Origin: Mycolicibacterium lacusdiani
Lineage (GTDB): Bacteria; Actinomycetota; Actinomycetes; Mycobacteriales; Mycobacteriaceae
Assembly (NCBI RefSeq): GCF_021916785.1
Contig: NZ_JAKCFC010000001.1
Coordinates: 434,001-498,000 of the forward strand
Length of the DNA stretch: 64,000 nucleotides
Direction: 5' to 3'
In this document: piece by piece, positions 24,902-35,072 of the stretch
How positions within the stretch are numbered: the first letter of the stretch is position 1
How the letters are laid out: each line of letters opens with the position of its first letter
Position numbers and translations under genes: made by a program
The notes under the pieces: model-generated
Told to the model about the DNA's origin: nothing
What the model saw: the letters and a program-made list of their open reading frames with translations, nothing else
The model's database searches: none

Positions 24902-26113
24902 CTACTTCAGGGGGAGGCCGGTGATCGCGCGGGCCATCACCAGACGCTGAATCTCGCTGGTGCCCTCGAAGATCGTGAAGATCTTGGCGTCGCGGTGCAT
25001 GCGCTCGACCGGGTAGTCGCGGGTGTAGCCGTTGCCGCCGAGGATCTGGATCGCCTCGTCGGTGACGTACACGGCCGTCTCGCTGGCGATCAGCTTGGCC
25101 ATCGATCCCTCGGCGTTGGTGAACGGCAGGTCGTTGCGCGCCATCCAGCCCGCACGCCACACCAGGAGCCGGGCACTGTCGATGCGGGCCTTCATGTCCG
25201 CGAGCTTGAACGCGATGGCCTGGAAGTCACCGATCTTGCGACCGAATTGCTCGCGCTGCTGGGCGTATTCGAGGGCGTACTCGTAGGCCGCCCGCGCGAC
25301 GCCGAGCGCCATCGCGCCGACCGTGGGACGGGTGCGCTCGAACGTCTTCATCGCCGCCTGGCCCGCCGAGCGCTTGCCCTCGCGGGAGCGGGCGATGCGC
25401 TCGTCGAACTTGTCCTTGCCGCCGATGATCAGCCGGCCCGGGAGCCGCACGTCGTCGAGCACGACCTCGGCGGTGTGCGAGGCGCGGATGCCGTGCTTCT
25501 TGAACTTCTGGCCCTGGCTGAAGCCCTTCGTGCCGGGCGGGATGATGAACGTCGCCTGGCCGCGCGAACCGAGGTCGGGCTCGACCGATGCGACCACGAT
25601 GTGCACGTTGGCGATGCCGCCGTTGGTCGCCCACGTCTTGGTGCCGTTGATGACCCATTCGTCGGTCGCCTGGTCGTACCGGGCCCGCGTGATGATGGCC
25701 GAGACGTCCGATCCCGCGCCCGGCTCCGAGGCACAGAACGAACCCAGCAGCGGTTCGTCGACCGTGCCGAACATCTGGGGCAGCCACTCGCCGAGTTGCT
25801 CGGCGGTACCGGTGGCCGCGAGCGACGCCGCCGCCAGACCGGTGCCGAGGATCGAGAGCCCGATTCCCGCGTCACCCCAGAACATCTCCTCGAATACCGT
25901 CAGCATGCCGAGGCCGCTGGGCTCCGCGGCCTGGGTCGCGAAGAGGTCCATCGAGTAGAGACCGACCTTCGCCGCCTCCTGGATGATCGGCCACGGCGTC
26001 TCCTCGCGCTCGTCCCACTCCGCAGCCGCAGGCCGGACGATCTGTGCAGCGAAGTCGTGAACCCAGTCCCGGACGTCGACGACGTCTTCGGAAAGCTCCA
26101 GGGAGAACGTCAT
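24902..26113 (-). CDS. Acyl-CoA dehydrogenase
   Basis: 403 residues from the ATG at 26113 with AAAGGA upstream. The frame is open further upstream, but that part is not protein-like. It is an FAD-dependent alpha,beta-dehydrogenase of acyl-CoA thioesters. Conserved are [15 protein letters not shown] (FAD/acyl site), the TWATNGG strand, and the C-terminal [39 protein letters not shown] signature. The Glu in the IFEGTSE segment is near the usual catalytic base position. Chain-length preference is unknown. No other beta-oxidation genes adjoin it. An inverted repeat at 26191 is a candidate operator. Confidence 0.92.
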   Translation of the reverse strand: MTFSLELSEDVVDVRDWVHDFAAQIVRPAAAEWDEREETPWPIIQEAAKVGLYSMDLFATQAAEPSGLGMLTVFEEMFWGDAGIGLSILGTGLAAASLAATGTAEQLGEWLPQMFGTVDEPLLGSFCASEPGAGSDVSAIITRARYDQATDEWVINGTKTWATNGGIANVHIVVASVEPDLGSRGQATFIIPPGTKGFSQGQKFKKHGIRASHTAEVVLDDVRLPGRLIIGGKDKFDERIARSREGKRSAGQAAMKTFERTRPTVGAMALGVARAAYEYALEYAQQREQFGRKIGDFQAIAFKLADMKARIDSARLLVWRAGWMARNDLPFTNAEGSMAKLIASETAVYVTDEAIQILGGNGYTRDYPVERMHRDAKIFTIFEGTSEIQRLVMARAITGLPLK

Positions 26114-26190
26114 GGCGACAGGTCCTTTCGATGATTCGACGGCCATGCGGCCGGTGGCGGCGCGATGAAACGAGCAACCGCGTCGCGGTT

Positions 26191-26210
26191 CAGTGAACGA
26201 ATGTACACTG
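26191..26210. promoter_or_regulatory. Inverted repeat in the acyl-CoA dehydrogenase/cyclase divergent region
   Basis: CAGTGAAC-GAAT-GTACACTG is an 8+4+8 inverted repeat with one mismatch pair, 78 bp upstream of the dehydrogenase start. Its size fits a TetR-type site such as those controlling fatty acid genes in actinobacteria. No TetR gene adjoins. The rest of the 221-bp gap shows nothing else I can identify. Confidence 0.45.
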
Positions 26211-26334
26211 CGAGCACGTCTCGGCCAACCGGTGCCCCGGCCGGAAACGAACGCCGCAGTCGGCGCGACTGTGGGAGCGTTACCACCACAGCCGAACCCG
26301 CCGATCCCGGCCCACGACAGGAACGCCGCCAAGG

Positions 26335-27858
26335 ATGCCGAACGCTCAGCGCAGGGCCCCGCGGACCGCGCGGAGCATCGGAACGCGCTACGTCCTCGGC
26401 CTGACGTATGCCCAACTGATCACGGCCGTCGAGGTCGCTGCCGTCGCCGTCTCCCTCGGCGGGCAGTCCCTCGGCGCGAACACCGCACTGACGCCACCGC
26501 GGCTCGCCGTCCCCGTCGCGCTCATCGCGTTCGGAGTCCTTGGCACCGCCATCGGCGGATACTGGAGCATCGCGCCGTCGCTGCGCTGGTACCCCGGGGG
26601 CGTCGAACCCGATGCCGCGCAACGCAAGCACGCCATCAACCTGGTGCGCCGCCAGACCGCGATCCTCCTGGGCATCTGGGTGGTGTGCACGCTCGTAGTG
26701 GTGGCGGGCAACGTCGATGCCGGCCTGGGACCGACCGTGCTGCTGGTCATGGCGATGCTGTTCGGGGCGATCTCGAGCGTCAGCTCCGGTCTGCTGTTCA
26801 CGCTGCGCGTCGTGCGACCGATCGTCGCGGCGGCGAGCAAGGACTTCGTCAGTCGCGCGACCGCGCCGGGCGTGGTCGCCCGGCTGGTCCTCATGTGGCT
26901 GGTGACGTCTGCGCTTCCGAGTCTCGCGATCGCGCTGCTCGTCGTGTTCCATTCCCAGGGCTGGTTCATCCCTCGCAGCGCGTCGCTGGTGATTCCCGTC
27001 GTCGTGCTGTCGGCGGTGTCGGTGGGTCTCGGGATCCGGTCGCTGATCCTGGTGTCGCGCTCGATCTCCGATCCGCTCAACGACGTCGTCGCGGCGATGG
27101 CCGAGGTCGAGCGCGGTGACATCGGCCGCACCGTCGACGTCTACGAGCAGTCCGAGATCGGCCGGCTGCAGAACGGCTTCAACCGCATGGTCGCGGGTCT
27201 GCTCGAACGCGACCGGCTCCGCGACCTGTTCGGCCGCCACGTCGGCTCCGACGTCGCCCGGCTCGCCGAGTCCGACGGTGCCGCACCCGGTGAAGTACGC
27301 GACGTCGCGGTGCTGTTCATCGACCTGGCCGGCTCCACCCAATTGCCGGCGCACCGCTCCCCACGCGAAGTCGCCGACGTGCTCAACGACTTCTTCCGCA
27401 TCGTCGTCGCGGCCGTCGACGAACGCGGCGGCCTCATCAACAAGTTCCAGGGCGACGCCGCACTCGCGGTGTTCGGCGCCCCGGTGGCCACCGACGGTGC
27501 GGCCACGGCGGCGTTGCACACCGCCCGCGCCCTCGCCGAGCAGTTGCGCACGCTGCCGGTCGTCGACTTCGGCATCGGCGTGTCGGCAGGCCCGGTGTTC
27601 GCGGGCAACATCGGCGCCGAGAACCGCTACGAATACACGGTGATCGGCGATCCGGTGAACGAGGCCGCACGACTGGCCGACGCCGCCAAGCAGATCGTCA
27701 GCCGGACGTTGGCCTCGGGTGCCGCACTGGACCGCGCTGACGCCGACGAACGATCCCACTGGGACTCCCGCGACCCGGTCCTGCTGCGCGGTCGATCGGA
27801 ACCCACCCGGATCTCGGTGCCACGCGACCACAATGTGGTGCATGGCACCCGACAATGA
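26335..27858 (+). CDS. Membrane-bound class III adenylate cyclase with HAMP domain
   Basis: 507 residues. The N-terminal half has six hydrophobic segments (about 20-270), then a HAMP linker [21 protein letters not shown] at about 246-300, then a cyclase catalytic domain. Catalytic residues are present: metal Asp in LFIDLAGST, substrate Lys and second metal Asp in [13 protein letters not shown], adenine-binding Asp in [12 protein letters not shown], and the transition-state Asn/Arg in NEAAR. This is the layout of mycobacterial cyclases related to Rv1318c-Rv1320c and Rv3645. It makes cAMP from ATP in response to a membrane signal. The stop overlaps the epoxide hydrolase start. Confidence 0.92.
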   Translation: MPNAQRRAPRTARSIGTRYVLGLTYAQLITAVEVAAVAVSLGGQSLGANTALTPPRLAVPVALIAFGVLGTAIGGYWSIAPSLRWYPGGVEPDAAQRKHAINLVRRQTAILLGIWVVCTLVVVAGNVDAGLGPTVLLVMAMLFGAISSVSSGLLFTLRVVRPIVAAASKDFVSRATAPGVVARLVLMWLVTSALPSLAIALLVVFHSQGWFIPRSASLVIPVVVLSAVSVGLGIRSLILVSRSISDPLNDVVAAMAEVERGDIGRTVDVYEQSEIGRLQNGFNRMVAGLLERDRLRDLFGRHVGSDVARLAESDGAAPGEVRDVAVLFIDLAGSTQLPAHRSPREVADVLNDFFRIVVAAVDERGGLINKFQGDAALAVFGAPVATDGAATAALHTARALAEQLRTLPVVDFGIGVSAGPVFAGNIGAENRYEYTVIGDPVNEAARLADAAKQIVSRTLASGAALDRADADERSHWDSRDPVLLRGRSEPTRISVPRDHNVVHGTRQ

Positions 27859-29029
27859 CGGCCCCAACAACGCAGACCACCCCGACCGCGTCACCCCGTT
27901 CCGCATCGACGTACCCGACGACGTGCTCACCGATCTGCGACAGCGGCTGACCCACACGCGGTGGCCAGAACCCGAGGCCGTGGGATCCGGCGACGAACTC
28001 GATTGGAGCCAGGGCATCCCCCTGGCGTATGCCCAGGAGCTGGCCGCCTACTGGGCCAACGAATACGACTGGCGGGAACGCGAAACCGCGCTCAACCGCT
28101 TCGACCAGTTCGTCACCGAGATCGATGGCCTCGACGTGCACTTCATCCACCAGCGCTCGCCCCATCCCGACGCCTTCCCGATCGTCATCACCCACGGGTG
28201 GCCCGGATCAGTCGTCGAATTCGCGAAGGTCGTCGAGCCCCTGACCGACCCGACCGCACACGGCGGTCGCGCCGAAGACGCCTTCCACGTGGTGTGTCCA
28301 TCGCTGCCGGGCTACGGGTTCTCGGGCAAGCCTACGGCCACCGGTTGGAACGTCGACCGGATCGCCAGGGCCTGGGAGACGCTGATGGTCCGGCTCGGCT
28401 ACGACCGCTACGGCGCACAGGGCGGCGACTGGGGTGGCGCCGTCACCGCACAGATCGGCCGCAACGTCGGGCACTGCTGCGCCATCCACACCAACTTCCC
28501 GATCGCCGGGCCCACCGAAGAGGCCAAGACCAACCCGACCGACGAAGACAAGGCCGCGCTCGCGGGCATGAACTACTACCGGCAGTGGGACAGCGGCTAC
28601 TTCAAGCAGCAGGCCACCCGACCGCAGACCGTCGGCTACGGCCTCGTCGACTCCCCCGCCGCGCAACTGGCATGGATCGTCGAGAAGTTCTGGTCGTGGA
28701 CCGACTGCGACGGCCACCCCGAGAACGCGTTGAGCCGCGACGAGATGCTCGACAACGTGATGCTCTACTGGGTCACCGGCACTGGCGCGTCCTCGGCCCG
28801 GCTGTACTGGGAGAGCATGGCGTCGTTCGGATCCTTCAGCCGCGTCGAGTTACCGACGGGCGTCGCGTCGTTCCCCAAGGAGATCGGCGCGCCACCGCGG
28901 TCGTGGTGCGAGCCGAACTACGCCATCACGCACTGGACGACGATGCCGCGCGGCGGCCACTTCGCGGCCTTCGAACAGCCCGAGTTGTTCGTCGACGACG
29001 TGCGGGCGTTCTTCGCGACGGTGCGCTGA
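27842..29029 (+). CDS. Epoxide hydrolase (EHN-type alpha/beta hydrolase)
   Basis: 395 residues from the ATG at 27842, which lies 17 bases inside the cyclase gene. An in-frame ATG three codons earlier is an alternative. An N-terminal EHN domain (FRIDVPDDVLTDLRQRLTHTRWPE) is followed by the alpha/beta hydrolase core: HGWPGS oxyanion region, nucleophile Asp in QGGDWGG and the C-terminal His in PRGGHFAAFEQPE. It opens epoxides to diols in a soluble cytoplasmic enzyme. Mycobacteria hold several paralogues. The close overlap with a cyclase is positional and does not by itself imply shared function. Confidence 0.9.
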   Translation: MAPDNDGPNNADHPDRVTPFRIDVPDDVLTDLRQRLTHTRWPEPEAVGSGDELDWSQGIPLAYAQELAAYWANEYDWRERETALNRFDQFVTEIDGLDVHFIHQRSPHPDAFPIVITHGWPGSVVEFAKVVEPLTDPTAHGGRAEDAFHVVCPSLPGYGFSGKPTATGWNVDRIARAWETLMVRLGYDRYGAQGGDWGGAVTAQIGRNVGHCCAIHTNFPIAGPTEEAKTNPTDEDKAALAGMNYYRQWDSGYFKQQATRPQTVGYGLVDSPAAQLAWIVEKFWSWTDCDGHPENALSRDEMLDNVMLYWVTGTGASSARLYWESMASFGSFSRVELPTGVASFPKEIGAPPRSWCEPNYAITHWTTMPRGGHFAAFEQPELFVDDVRAFFATVR

Positions 29030-29033
29030 CGCG

Positions 29034-29522
29034 TCAGGTCTCGGCCTGGACGCCGCCGTCCTTCCTGCGTTCACGCATGATGTACGCCGACGCCGACAGC
29101 ACCAGGACCACACCGCCGAGGAGGCCGATCTCGACTGCGGCGCGGGAGAACTCCGGGCCCTTGCTCAGCAGGGTCGCCGCTTCGACCGACAGCACGACGA
29201 TCTCCTTGATCGCGGCGAGGATGCCCACGATGAGGAAGGGCTCGACGACGATCTCGTGCGAGCGCAGGCTCACCCGGACCGCGTAGAGCAGCTCCACGAA
29301 GATGAAGATGAGCAGCAGGCCGTCGAGGATCTCGACGGTGAGCGTCGAGGTGGGCGTGTCCTTGAGGTGCAGCAGCTTGTTGAACTGTGCCGCGAGCAGC
29401 GCCACCGAGCCCAGCACGAGGACGACGGCGATGGCCCAGTAGATCGCGTCCTCGACCCAGCCGAGCACGCGGTCTGCGACGCGCTGCCGATCTTCCTCGT
29501 TCTCGCCCTCCGACTTCGCCAT
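29034..29522 (-). CDS. PsiE-like membrane protein (phosphate-starvation-inducible family)
   Basis: 162 residues from the ATG at 29522, which overlaps the stop of the upstream TspO gene. Four hydrophobic segments (about 25-48, 65-88, 95-115, 130-150) and the conserved core FVELLYAVRVSLRSHEIVVEPFLIVGILAAIKEIVVLS identify the PsiE family. The role is unknown; the E. coli member is induced by phosphate limitation and by cAMP-CRP. The N-terminus is charged and cytoplasmic. It is translationally coupled to TspO. Confidence 0.8.
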   Translation of the reverse strand: MAKSEGENEEDRQRVADRVLGWVEDAIYWAIAVVLVLGSVALLAAQFNKLLHLKDTPTSTLTVEILDGLLLIFIFVELLYAVRVSLRSHEIVVEPFLIVGILAAIKEIVVLSVEAATLLSKGPEFSRAAVEIGLLGGVVLVLSASAYIMRERRKDGGVQAET

Positions 29523-30001
29523 CACCGGTTGAGCATCCAGATCCGCGTCGACAGCGCGGTCGCGAAGGCACACCACAGCGGGTACGCACCCAGCGGTGCG
29601 GCCGCGGCGCCGTTCACCGCGACGGCCCTGCGGGTGAGGTCCGCACTACTGGCGGCCAGCGCTCCCGCGGCGATCGCGGAGGTGCCCAGCTTGCGTTGGT
29701 TGAAGAACAACCACGACCAACTGCCGTTGAGAACGAGGTTCAGCGCGAGCAGTCCCGCGAAGGTCTTCGCCTCGTCGCGCCGCCCCTGCTCGGTCAGCGA
29801 GTCGATGGCATTCGCCGACACCGCGGCGATGTCGGCGTACAGGATCGGCCAGACGATCGGGAAGGCCTGCCGCGGAGGCTGAAAGCTCGGCTTCCGCAGA
29901 CTCGCGTACCAGGCCGACTGCGCGGGACGGCTCGCCAGGCCGCCGACGACCGCGGTCGCCAGCGCGGCGGCACCCGTCTTGGCCAGAGTTGCAGGACGCA
30001 T
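29522..30001 (-). CDS. TspO/MBR-family membrane protein
   Basis: 159 residues from the ATG at 30001 with GAGAGGAA upstream. Five TM segments are expected. Family markers are the PSFQPPRQAFPIVWPILYADIA stretch and the NLVLNGSWSWLFFNQRKLG segment, which correspond to the tryptophan-rich tetrapyrrole/cholesterol-binding region. Bacterial TspO proteins bind porphyrins and affect stress responses. The N-terminal residues up to about 30 are less conserved and may form the first TM. It is linked to a PsiE-like gene by a one-codon overlap. Confidence 0.87.
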   Translation of the reverse strand: MRPATLAKTGAAALATAVVGGLASRPAQSAWYASLRKPSFQPPRQAFPIVWPILYADIAAVSANAIDSLTEQGRRDEAKTFAGLLALNLVLNGSWSWLFFNQRKLGTSAIAAGALAASSADLTRRAVAVNGAAAAPLGAYPLWCAFATALSTRIWMLNR

Positions 30002-30047
30002 GGTCGTTCCTCTCGATCTGGCCGGTCGCCTGGATTGGCCGCGGCCG

Positions 30048-31472
30048 TCAATTCCGAACAGTAGCGGGGCGACCCCGCGCCACGCGGTAGCCGCCGTAGA
30101 TCAGTAGCGCGACGGCGAAGTCGACGAAGTAGGCGATGTCGGCGCCATGCCACGCCACGGCCACCGGTCCCTGGATCAGCGAGGTGTTCATGAACGGCAC
30201 CGCCGCGAGATAGGCGACTACGAAGGCCACCAACGCTGCGATCGCATCGGCGCGCCCCGTGCTCTCGACGCTGGGATCGATCGTCGCCCTCCCCCTGGAT
30301 CGGATGACCCAGTCGACGACCACGACGGCGACGAACCCGGGGATCCAGTACCCGATGAGCAGCAGCACGTCCTGGAAGCGGGTCGCGGTGTCGGCCGCGT
30401 GCAGCCACAGGATCAGCCCGAACGCCAGCACCGTCACGACCACTGCCGACACCGGCCTGCGCACCCGGACACCCAGGGTCTGCAGGGCCAGCGAGCCGCT
30501 GTAGTCGTTCATCACCCCGGACCCCACCGAGGCCAAGGCAATGACCGCGAGCGCCAGGGCGCCGATCACTCCCCCGCCCATGACGCTCTGCACGCCTTCG
30601 ACGGAGTGCTCGGAGACCAACTCGCCCGCGGCGACGCCGATGCCCTGAATGAAGGTGTAGGCCAAGGCGATACCCGCGAAGGTGTAGCCGAACACCCGCA
30701 TCCGCGACGAATCGGCGGGCAGGTAGCGGCTGAAGTCCGCGGCATAGCTCGCCCACGACACGGACAGGCTGAACGCGATCGTCACCTCGAGGATGAACGC
30801 GCCGACGAGGTCGGGGCCGGTGACGGTCGCGGGCACGATCACGTCGTGACCGCCGACGAGCTTGACGGCGAACACCACGAACGTCGCGAGCAACACCACG
30901 GTGAGCACGGCCTGCAGCCGGTGGATCAGCTCGTAGCCGAAGAATCCGACGACGCCCTGCACGCCGAGGACGATCAGCACCGCGGCCCAGAACGGTATTC
31001 CGAGCAGCGCCGAAAGCGCCTCGCCGCCGAACAACCCGACCAGCGCATCCCACGCGATCGACGACAGCCACTGCAACGCCGCGGGTACCACCACGGTGCC
31101 GCCGAACGCCATTCGCGCCGTCGGCAACTGGGCGGTCCCGGTCCGTGGTCCCCAGGTGGACAGATAGCCGACGACCAGCGAACCGAGCACGGTGCCGATG
31201 AGCATCGCGAGCATGCCGAGCCAGAACCCCAACCCGAGCGCGATCGCCAGGGCGCCGGTGAAGACGCCGGTCATGTTGACCTGCGGTGCGAACCAGACGG
31301 TGAAGAGCCGGCGTGGGCTGCCGTACCGCTTGTCGGTCGCCACGGGCGCGATGCCGTGCGTCTCGACGTGGAAGTCACCCGCTGCCGTCGGGCTGCGGCC
31401 CTGGAAGGGAGCAGCGCTCAGGGCGCTCGAGCCCTCCCCGCCGATCGACGCTACGGAACGTGGGTCTGGCAT
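30048..31472 (-). CDS. NCS1-family purine/cytosine permease
   Basis: 474 residues from the ATG at 31472; upstream in-frame sequence is not protein-like. About 12 TM segments. The N-terminal VETHGIAPVATDKRYGSPRRLFTVWFAPQVNMTGVFTGAL matches the CodB-type cytosine/purine permease subgroup and differs from the allantoin-type NCS1 protein at 21740. SWASYAADFSRYLP is the typical TM6 region. It likely imports cytosine, purines or a related base by cation symport. It is divergent from the polyamine-type ABC operon over a 211-bp region. Confidence 0.87.
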   Translation of the reverse strand: MPDPRSVASIGGEGSSALSAAPFQGRSPTAAGDFHVETHGIAPVATDKRYGSPRRLFTVWFAPQVNMTGVFTGALAIALGLGFWLGMLAMLIGTVLGSLVVGYLSTWGPRTGTAQLPTARMAFGGTVVVPAALQWLSSIAWDALVGLFGGEALSALLGIPFWAAVLIVLGVQGVVGFFGYELIHRLQAVLTVVLLATFVVFAVKLVGGHDVIVPATVTGPDLVGAFILEVTIAFSLSVSWASYAADFSRYLPADSSRMRVFGYTFAGIALAYTFIQGIGVAAGELVSEHSVEGVQSVMGGGVIGALALAVIALASVGSGVMNDYSGSLALQTLGVRVRRPVSAVVVTVLAFGLILWLHAADTATRFQDVLLLIGYWIPGFVAVVVVDWVIRSRGRATIDPSVESTGRADAIAALVAFVVAYLAAVPFMNTSLIQGPVAVAWHGADIAYFVDFAVALLIYGGYRVARGRPATVRN

Positions 31473-31683
31473 GCGCTCATTCGACCACGCGGGCAACCGG
31501 CGACCGTCGTTCGGTGGCCCGCGACGCTCCGGGCGTGGCCGCACCGGCGCGGAATCTGCGCCTGAGCAACGCCCGCGGTGAGGGAATCCATCGTGAAAAT
31601 CTGAATTCGTTGCGGAAACGGTTGCGAAGGTACGTCCGATGGGTGAAGGTTTACCCACAGCGCACGGGCTGGATGGGGCTGCC

Positions 31684-32922
31684 ATGGCCTCTGAGCGGAC
31701 AGCCGTTGTGCGAGCACGAGGGAGAACTGATCTGACCGGCACAGGCAGCACAGCCGTCGACCACACGACAGGAGAGGACGGGGCAGCCCTCGGCACGGGA
31801 CGCCCCGTCATCGAGATCGACCACGTCACGAAGCGATTCGAGGACTACGTGGCCGTCGCCGACGCGCACTTCTCGATCGCCTCTGGCGAGTTCTTCTCCA
31901 TGCTCGGCCCGTCGGGATGCGGCAAGACCACCACCCTGCGGATGATCGCCGGATTCGAGACCCCGACGAGCGGCGCCATCCGGCTCGAGGGCGCCGACGT
32001 GTCGAAGGTGCCGCCGCACAAGCGCAACGTCAACACGGTGTTCCAGCACTACGCGCTGTTCCCGCACATGTCGGTGTGGGACAACGTGGCGTACGGGCCG
32101 CGATCGATGAAGAAGGACAAGGCCGAGGTCAAGCGGCGCGTCGACGAGATCCTCGACATCGTGCGCCTCGGCGACTTCGCCAAGCGCAGGCCGTCACAAC
32201 TGTCCGGCGGCCAGCAGCAGCGCGTCGCACTGGCCCGCGCCCTGGTCAACTACCCCAGCGCCCTGCTGCTCGACGAACCACTCGGCGCGCTCGACCTCAA
32301 GCTGCGCCACGCCATGCAGTTCGAACTCAAGCGCATCCAGCGCGAGGTCGGCATCACGTTCATCTACGTGACGCACGACCAGGAGGAGGCGTTGACCATG
32401 AGTGACCGCATCGCGGTCATGAACGCGGGCAACGTCGAGCAGATCGGATCGCCGACCGAGATCTACGACGCGCCGGCGACGGTGTTCGTGGCCAACTTCA
32501 TCGGGCAGGCGAATCTGTGGCCGGGTCGCCAGACCGGCCGCGACGGTCGCTTCGCCGAGGTCGCCGTGCTCGGCACCACGCTGCGCGCCCGGGCAGGCGA
32601 GACGACGATCGAGACCGGCGGCCAGGCCACGGTCATGGTCCGGCCCGAGCGGGTGCGGGTCTCGGTCGAACCGCTCGGCGGCGACGCCGCGTCGGTGCAG
32701 GCAACCGTGCAGGACCTGACGTTCCAGGGTCCGGTCATGCGGGTGTCGGTGGTGGCACCCGATGGCTCGATCATCCTCGCCCACGTCGGCGCGGAGCAGA
32801 AGCTCCCGGCTGTCAGGCCCGGGGACCGGGTCTACGCCGGCTGGGATGCCGAGGCAGCCCTGGTGCTACCGGCCGCAGACATCCCCACCACCGAGGACCT
32901 CGAGGAAATGCTCGACGACTAG
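31684..32922 (+). CDS. potA: Polyamine-type ABC transporter ATPase (PotA)
   Basis: About 412 residues from the ATG at 31684. The frame also has an ATG at 31639. The ABC domain itself begins with [14 protein letters not shown], roughly 40 residues after the chosen start, so the exact start is uncertain. Walker [10 protein letters not shown], signature LSGGQQQR, Walker [13 protein letters not shown] and the switch His in THDQEEA are complete. A C-terminal TOBE domain follows ([17 protein letters not shown]). It powers the permeases encoded downstream. Pot-type systems import spermidine, putrescine or related amines. Confidence 0.88.
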   Translation: MASERTAVVRARGRTDLTGTGSTAVDHTTGEDGAALGTGRPVIEIDHVTKRFEDYVAVADAHFSIASGEFFSMLGPSGCGKTTTLRMIAGFETPTSGAIRLEGADVSKVPPHKRNVNTVFQHYALFPHMSVWDNVAYGPRSMKKDKAEVKRRVDEILDIVRLGDFAKRRPSQLSGGQQQRVALARALVNYPSALLLDEPLGALDLKLRHAMQFELKRIQREVGITFIYVTHDQEEALTMSDRIAVMNAGNVEQIGSPTEIYDAPATVFVANFIGQANLWPGRQTGRDGRFAEVAVLGTTLRARAGETTIETGGQATVMVRPERVRVSVEPLGGDAASVQATVQDLTFQGPVMRVSVVAPDGSIILAHVGAEQKLPAVRPGDRVYAGWDAEAALVLPAADIPTTEDLEEMLDD

Positions 32923-32984
32923 GCCATGCGCGACCGTCCACAAGACTCCTCCCCCTTCCGCAACCGACGAAAGGCAGTGCCGCC

Positions 32985-34193
32985 ATGGCCGCTGGAAACA
33001 CCGACAACATCGACCCCCGCCTGATGTCCCGGCTGACCGCCACCCGCACCAACCGCAGGCGCTTCATCGGCGGTGGAGCGGCGGCCGCAGCGGCAGCCAT
33101 CCTCGGACCGTCGTTCCTGGCCGCTTGCGGCTCGGACAGCTCCTCGTCGGGCGAGGGTTCGGAGTCGAGCGGAAGCGACACGACCGGCACGTCGAGCAAC
33201 ATGCTGCGGATCTCGAACTGGCCCCTGTACATGGCCGACGGATTCGTCGCGGGCTTCCAAACCGCCTCCAGTCTGACGGTGGACTACAAGGAGGACTTCA
33301 ACGACAACGAGCAGTGGTTCGCCAAGGTCAAGGAGCCGCTGTCGCGCAAGCAGGACATCGGCGCCGACCTCGCCGTGCCGACCACGTTCATGGCGGTCCG
33401 CCTGCACACCCTCGGCTGGCTCAACGACATCAGCGACGCCGGCGTGCCCAACAAGCAGAACATCCGGCCCGACCTGCTCGAGGCGGGCGTCGACCCCGGC
33501 CGCAAGTACAGCGCGCCCTACATGTCCGGCCTCGTCGGCCTCGCGTACAACCGCGCCGCCACCGGTCGCGACATCCGCACGATCGACGACCTGTGGGACC
33601 CTGCGTTCAAGGGCAGGGTCAGCCTGTTCTCCGACGCCCAGGATGGGCTCGGCATGATCATGCAGTCCCAGGGCGGTTCGGTCACCGACCCGACGACCGA
33701 GAGCATCACCAAGGCCGTCGACCTCGTCCGGGAACAGAAGGACAAGGGGCAGATCCGCCGCTTCACGGGCAACGACTACGCCGACGACCTCGCCGCGGGC
33801 AACATCGCCATCGCACAGGCGTATTCGGGTGACGTGGTGCAGCTGCAGGCCGACAACCCGGACTTGCAGTTCATCGTCCCCGAGTCGGGCGGCACCACGT
33901 TCGTGGACACGATGGTGATCCCGTACACCACGCAGAACCAGAAGGGCGCCGAGACGTGGATCAACTACGTCTACGACCGCGCCAACTACGCCAAGCTGGT
34001 CGCGTTCGTGCAGTACGTGCCCGTCCTGTCGGACATGACCGACGAACTCAACAAGATCGACCCGGCGATCGCCAACAACCCGTTGATCAACCCGCCTCAG
34101 GACATCCTTGACAAGGTCAAGGGCTGGGCGGCGCTGACCGACGAGCAGACGCAGGAGTACAACACGTTGTACGCCGCTGTCACCGGCGGCTGA
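32985..34193 (+). CDS. potD: Polyamine-type ABC transporter lipoprotein (PotD-like)
   Basis: 402 residues from the ATG at 32985. The N-terminus has an RRRF twin-arginine-like motif (R24-R26), an Ala-rich core and a lipobox LAAC with Cys48, so it is probably exported and lipid-anchored. A Ser/Gly linker follows. The mature domain is the bacterial extracellular solute-binding type 8 fold (LRISNWPLYMADG, DIGADLAVPTTFMA, NIAIAQAYSGDV). The substrate is inferred from the family, and other small cations or amines are possible. It lies 62 bases downstream of potA in the same operon. Confidence 0.88.
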   Translation: MAAGNTDNIDPRLMSRLTATRTNRRRFIGGGAAAAAAAILGPSFLAACGSDSSSSGEGSESSGSDTTGTSSNMLRISNWPLYMADGFVAGFQTASSLTVDYKEDFNDNEQWFAKVKEPLSRKQDIGADLAVPTTFMAVRLHTLGWLNDISDAGVPNKQNIRPDLLEAGVDPGRKYSAPYMSGLVGLAYNRAATGRDIRTIDDLWDPAFKGRVSLFSDAQDGLGMIMQSQGGSVTDPTTESITKAVDLVREQKDKGQIRRFTGNDYADDLAAGNIAIAQAYSGDVVQLQADNPDLQFIVPESGGTTFVDTMVIPYTTQNQKGAETWINYVYDRANYAKLVAFVQYVPVLSDMTDELNKIDPAIANNPLINPPQDILDKVKGWAALTDEQTQEYNTLYAAVTGG

Positions 34194-34196
34194 GGC

Positions 34197-35072
34197 ATGG
34201 CAGGAGTCGCGGCCAGCGGTAGGCAGCGGAGCAAGATCGCTCCGTACCTGATGATCCTGCCGGCCATGGTGTATCTCGGCATCTTCTTCGTGGTGCCGGT
34301 AGTGACACTCGGCCGCACCTCGTTGTCGTCGTCGGGCGGATCGGTGTACCTGCCGACGTTGACGTTCGACTGGAACTTCGGCAACTTCATCGACGCGTTC
34401 CGGCAGTACGACGACCAGATCATCCGGTCCTTCACCTACGCGGGGGTCGCCACGGTCGCATGCCTGCTGCTGGCATACCCATTGGCCTACGTGATCGCGT
34501 TCAAGGCCGGCAGGTACAAGAACCTGATCCTCGGACTCGTGATCCTGCCGTTCTTCGTGACGTTCCTGATCCGCACCATCGCCTGGAAGACGATCCTCGC
34601 CGACGAGGGGTGGGTAGTCCAGGCGTTGGGAACCGTCGGACTGCTCCCCGAGGAGGGTCGACTGCTGTCCACCGGGTGGGCGGTCATCGGCGGCCTGATC
34701 TACAACTGGATCATCTTCATGATCCTGCCGCTGTACGTCAGCCTCGAGAAGATCGACCCGAGGCTGCTCGAGGCCTCGAAGGACCTCTACTCGTCGGCGC
34801 CGCGCAGCTTCGGCAAGGTGGTCCTGCCGCTGTCGGTGCCAGGTGTGCTGGCCGGCAGCATGCTGGTGTTCATTCCGTCGGTGGGTGACTTCATCAACGC
34901 CGACTACCTCGGGAGCACCCAAACGACCATGATTGGCAACGTCATTCAGAAACAGTTCCTGGTCGTCAAGGACTATCCAGCCGCCGCGGCGCTGAGCTTC
35001 CTGCTGATGGCGCTGATCCTGGTCGGCGTGCTCCTCTACACCCGGGCACTCGGAACCGAGGACCTCGTATGA
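34197..35072 (+). CDS. potB: Polyamine-type ABC transporter permease (PotB-like)
   Basis: 291 residues, six TM segments. The start is three bases after potD and the stop overlaps potC by ATGA. The EAA loop that contacts the ATPase is visible as LLEASKDLYSSAPRSFGKVVLPLSVPG. TM2 contains LAYPLAYVIAFKAGRYKNLILGLVILPFF, a pattern typical of PotB. It pairs with PotC to form the membrane channel. Confidence 0.9.
   Translation: MAGVAASGRQRSKIAPYLMILPAMVYLGIFFVVPVVTLGRTSLSSSGGSVYLPTLTFDWNFGNFIDAFRQYDDQIIRSFTYAGVATVACLLLAYPLAYVIAFKAGRYKNLILGLVILPFFVTFLIRTIAWKTILADEGWVVQALGTVGLLPEEGRLLSTGWAVIGGLIYNWIIFMILPLYVSLEKIDPRLLEASKDLYSSAPRSFGKVVLPLSVPGVLAGSMLVFIPSVGDFINADYLGSTQTTMIGNVIQKQFLVVKDYPAAAALSFLLMALILVGVLLYTRALGTEDLV

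Noticed and set aside
31641..31656. Inverted repeat GGGTGAA-GG-TTTACCC and nearby GTTGCGRAA direct repeats upstream of potA
   Set aside because: One mismatch, near the uncertain potA start, and no second copy in the divergent region; too weak to call an operator.
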